Positions 5,852 through 7,289 of a stretch of 7,289 nucleotides of DNA are shown here, in pieces (position 1 is the first letter of the stretch; each line of letters begins with the position of its first letter). Both the position numbers and the translations under genes were made by a program. Source of the DNA: Lachnospiraceae bacterium (GTDB lineage: Bacteria; Bacillota_A; Clostridia; Lachnospirales; Lachnospiraceae); NCBI GenBank assembly GCA_009774655.1, contig VSOD01000214.1, forward strand, positions 1 to 7,289, in the 5' to 3' direction. The notes below the pieces were generated by a model. The model saw nothing but the letters and a program-made list of their open reading frames with translations, was not told the DNA's origin and did no database searches.

Positions 5852-7289
5852 TCAGGACCTGATATCCACCCAGCGCATCTCCATCGGCTGCAGATCAAGA
5901 TGCTCCTGCAGCTTGCCATGCACATACAGATCGGTCTGTTTCGGCTCTTTGGAGTTATTGATGACAGCAATCTTGCCGGTCTTCTCGAACACAGCCAGCT
6001 CCGTATCCATATTTGTCACATAATACTTCATCATCTCCGCTTCCTGGTGGGCCGCATAGTAGATGGCGCGCAGCAGGATCCGGCAGTTCTGCGGGGAATA
6101 AGGCAGTCCCGTAAAGTAGACGCTGCGTCCTTTGCCGTACTCGTTGACAACCAGACGGCTGTACTTACCGTCCATATTCAGGATCTGGTAATGCTCGCCC
6201 TGCGCATAGATGCGGCTCTTCCCTTCGCCGAAGTTGATCTCACCCGGCGTATCCTCCAGGATAAAATGCTCCGGATTCAGTTCATTGTACTTATCCGTGC
6301 TCATGGAAAAGCCCAGTTCTCTGTCCACGCCCAGCACGTCGCTTAACTGGAAATACCGCCCCTGATACTGGCAGGCGCTGGGTTCACCCACACCGATAAA
6401 GCCGCCGCCTTCATCCACGAATCTGCGGATAGCGCATACCACCTGCTCATCCTTCCAGTTCTCCGCGCCGCTCCAGGAAGTGTAAGCGTCTCCGGCATTG
6501 ATAATTACCTTGATGTCCGGATCAATACCCTCTCTGATTTGGTCAAAAGTGATAAATTCCACGTCGATGGGCATACCGCTCAGACACTCGATCACGCCCA
6601 CATAAGAATAAATTTCTCTGTACCACAATGCGTGGTGCACCTGATTGGCCATCCATCTTCTGAGATTGCCCCAGCAGTTCAGGATAGCGACTTTGAAAGG
6701 AGCCCTGTAAGCCTGCGTTCCCTGCATATTCTCATGAATCTGCCGAAACTCGCCAACCACTTGACTGACTTGGTCGATAAATCCGGGCCAGTTTGCCGCC
6801 AGCTTCAGATAACCGCCGTATCCGATCCTGTCAAGCGGGGAACGAAGAATCGCTCTTCTCGCTTTCATCCAATTATCCTGCGCCTCGCCGATGGGGTCTC
6901 CGCCCTCGGTAAAGACATCCGGGAAGAAATAAGGAAGCAGCCGTCCTTCCGTATATTTCACGCCTTTGATATCGGAGATCATCCGCAGCGTCACGCCGTC
7001 ACCCACGGAACCGACCACGGCATCCAGACCGATGTTCGCAAAATATTTGCCGAAAGGCTCTGTTCCGATCCAGTGATCGCCAAGGAACATCATGGCTTCC
7101 TTGCCGTAGCTGTGCACGATGTCCACCAGTTCCTTCGCCAGCTTCGACACCTCGATCTGCTGGAACTCGATAAAGTCCTTAAATTCTTTCGAGGGCACGC
7201 GGAAAATGGAATTATGATATCCCTGATCCACAATGAATTCCGGCCGGAACTTATAGCCCGCCCATTTCTCAAACTGCTCCAGAATATAG
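5852..7289 (-). CDS. lnpA: 1,3-beta-galactosyl-N-acetylhexosamine phosphorylase (GH112), 5' end outside window
   Basis: The reading frame is open to the window edge (478 residues visible), beginning YILEQFEKWAGYKFRPEF. Full-length members have about 720 residues, so roughly the first 240 are missing. GH112 enzymes phosphorolyse beta-1,3-galactosyl-N-acetylhexosamines (galacto-N-biose from mucin, lacto-N-biose from milk glycans) to galactose 1-phosphate and the free hexosamine, in the cytoplasm. Family signatures: VDQGYHNSIFRVP (20-32 of the fragment), GKEAMMFLGDHWIGTEPF (62-79), DAVVGSVGDG, KYTEGRLLPYFFPD, RIGYGGYLKLA, then the Rossmann-like domain (KVAILNCWGNLRRWM, GGGFIGVGEPSA) and a C-terminal beta domain ending MRWVDIRS. 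The Asp of LGDHWIG (residue 71) probably is the general acid, equivalent to D313 in the Bifidobacterium longum enzyme. A GTG at 7231 is not the start, as conserved sequence runs before it. The galactosyl-rhamnose branch of GH112 cannot be excluded. Confidence 0.92.
   Translation of the reverse strand, partial: YILEQFEKWAGYKFRPEFIVDQGYHNSIFRVPSKEFKDFIEFQQIEVSKLAKELVDIVHSYGKEAMMFLGDHWIGTEPFGKYFANIGLDAVVGSVGDGVTLRMISDIKGVKYTEGRLLPYFFPDVFTEGGDPIGEAQDNWMKARRAILRSPLDRIGYGGYLKLAANWPGFIDQVSQVVGEFRQIHENMQGTQAYRAPFKVAILNCWGNLRRWMANQVHHALWYREIYSYVGVIECLSGMPIDVEFITFDQIREGIDPDIKVIINAGDAYTSWSGAENWKDEQVVCAIRRFVDEGGGFIGVGEPSACQYQGRYFQLSDVLGVDRELGFSMSTDKYNELNPEHFILEDTPGEINFGEGKSRIYAQGEHYQILNMDGKYSRLVVNEYGKGRSVYFTGLPYSPQNCRILLRAIYYAAHQEAEMMKYYVTNMDTELAVFEKTGKIAVINNSKEPKQTDLYVHGKLQEHLDLQPMEMRWVDIRS

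Noticed and set aside
7229..7231. GTG at 7231 as the start of the GH112 gene
   Set aside because: Conserved GH112 sequence continues upstream in the same frame to the window edge, and no RBS precedes the GTG; the true start is outside the window.
1..7289. CRISPR array, tRNA, rRNA or complete insertion sequence
   Set aside because: No regularly spaced repeats, no cloverleaf or TPsiC-like pattern and no transposase with terminal inverted repeats were seen by eye on either strand.

Overview
The window looks like a chromosomal stretch from a gut Clostridia, most likely a Lachnospiraceae-type Firmicute. The pointers are moderate GC, a GH112 galactosyl-N-acetylhexosamine phosphorylase, YesM/YesN-type two-component genes, a short RNase E/G without a zinc-link, and strong purine-rich ribosome binding sites. 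The taxon is inferred from gene content, not from a marker gene. Apart from the histidine kinase remnant, every gene I support is on the minus strand, so the genes read from right to left.

Left part (1-1543), a decayed signalling locus. The first ~74 bases read on the minus strand as a piece of a DUF4368-type large serine recombinase. They join directly to the 3' end of a YesM-like sensor kinase on the plus strand. Both genes have lost their 5' parts at the same point, so this is a rearrangement scar. The kinase tail converges on, and overlaps by 32 bp, a YesN-like response regulator (REC plus AraC-type HTH) on the minus strand. That regulator keeps a good RBS and a good sigma-A promoter (TTGACT-17-TATACT), but an in-frame TGA at codon 154 separates the receiver from the DNA-binding domain. 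Neither partner should work as it stands.

Middle part (1595-4791). Four minus-strand genes lie close together in the order RNase E/G, ADP-ribose pyrophosphatase-type Nudix, a second Nudix, and an acetyltransferase with an N-terminal extension. Gaps are 62, 25 and 29 bp, so they could form one transcript. The last two genes are visibly more AT-rich than their neighbours and look like a later addition. The RNase keeps its S1 domain, 5'-sensor region and both catalytic aspartates, but stops just before the usual zinc-link cysteines.

Right part (4792-7289). A 288-bp non-coding leader precedes RNase E/G. Upstream of it is an orotate-phosphoribosyltransferase-like protein whose PRPP loop has lost the usual acidic pair. 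Upstream again, running off the window edge, is the C-terminal two thirds of a GH112 phosphorylase, which would release galactose 1-phosphate from mucin or milk glycan disaccharides.

I see no tRNA, rRNA, CRISPR array or intact insertion sequence. I did not find a clear new multi-gene system. The most unusual points are the double-decapitated junction, the nonsense-split regulator, the altered PRPP loop and the acetyltransferase fusion.
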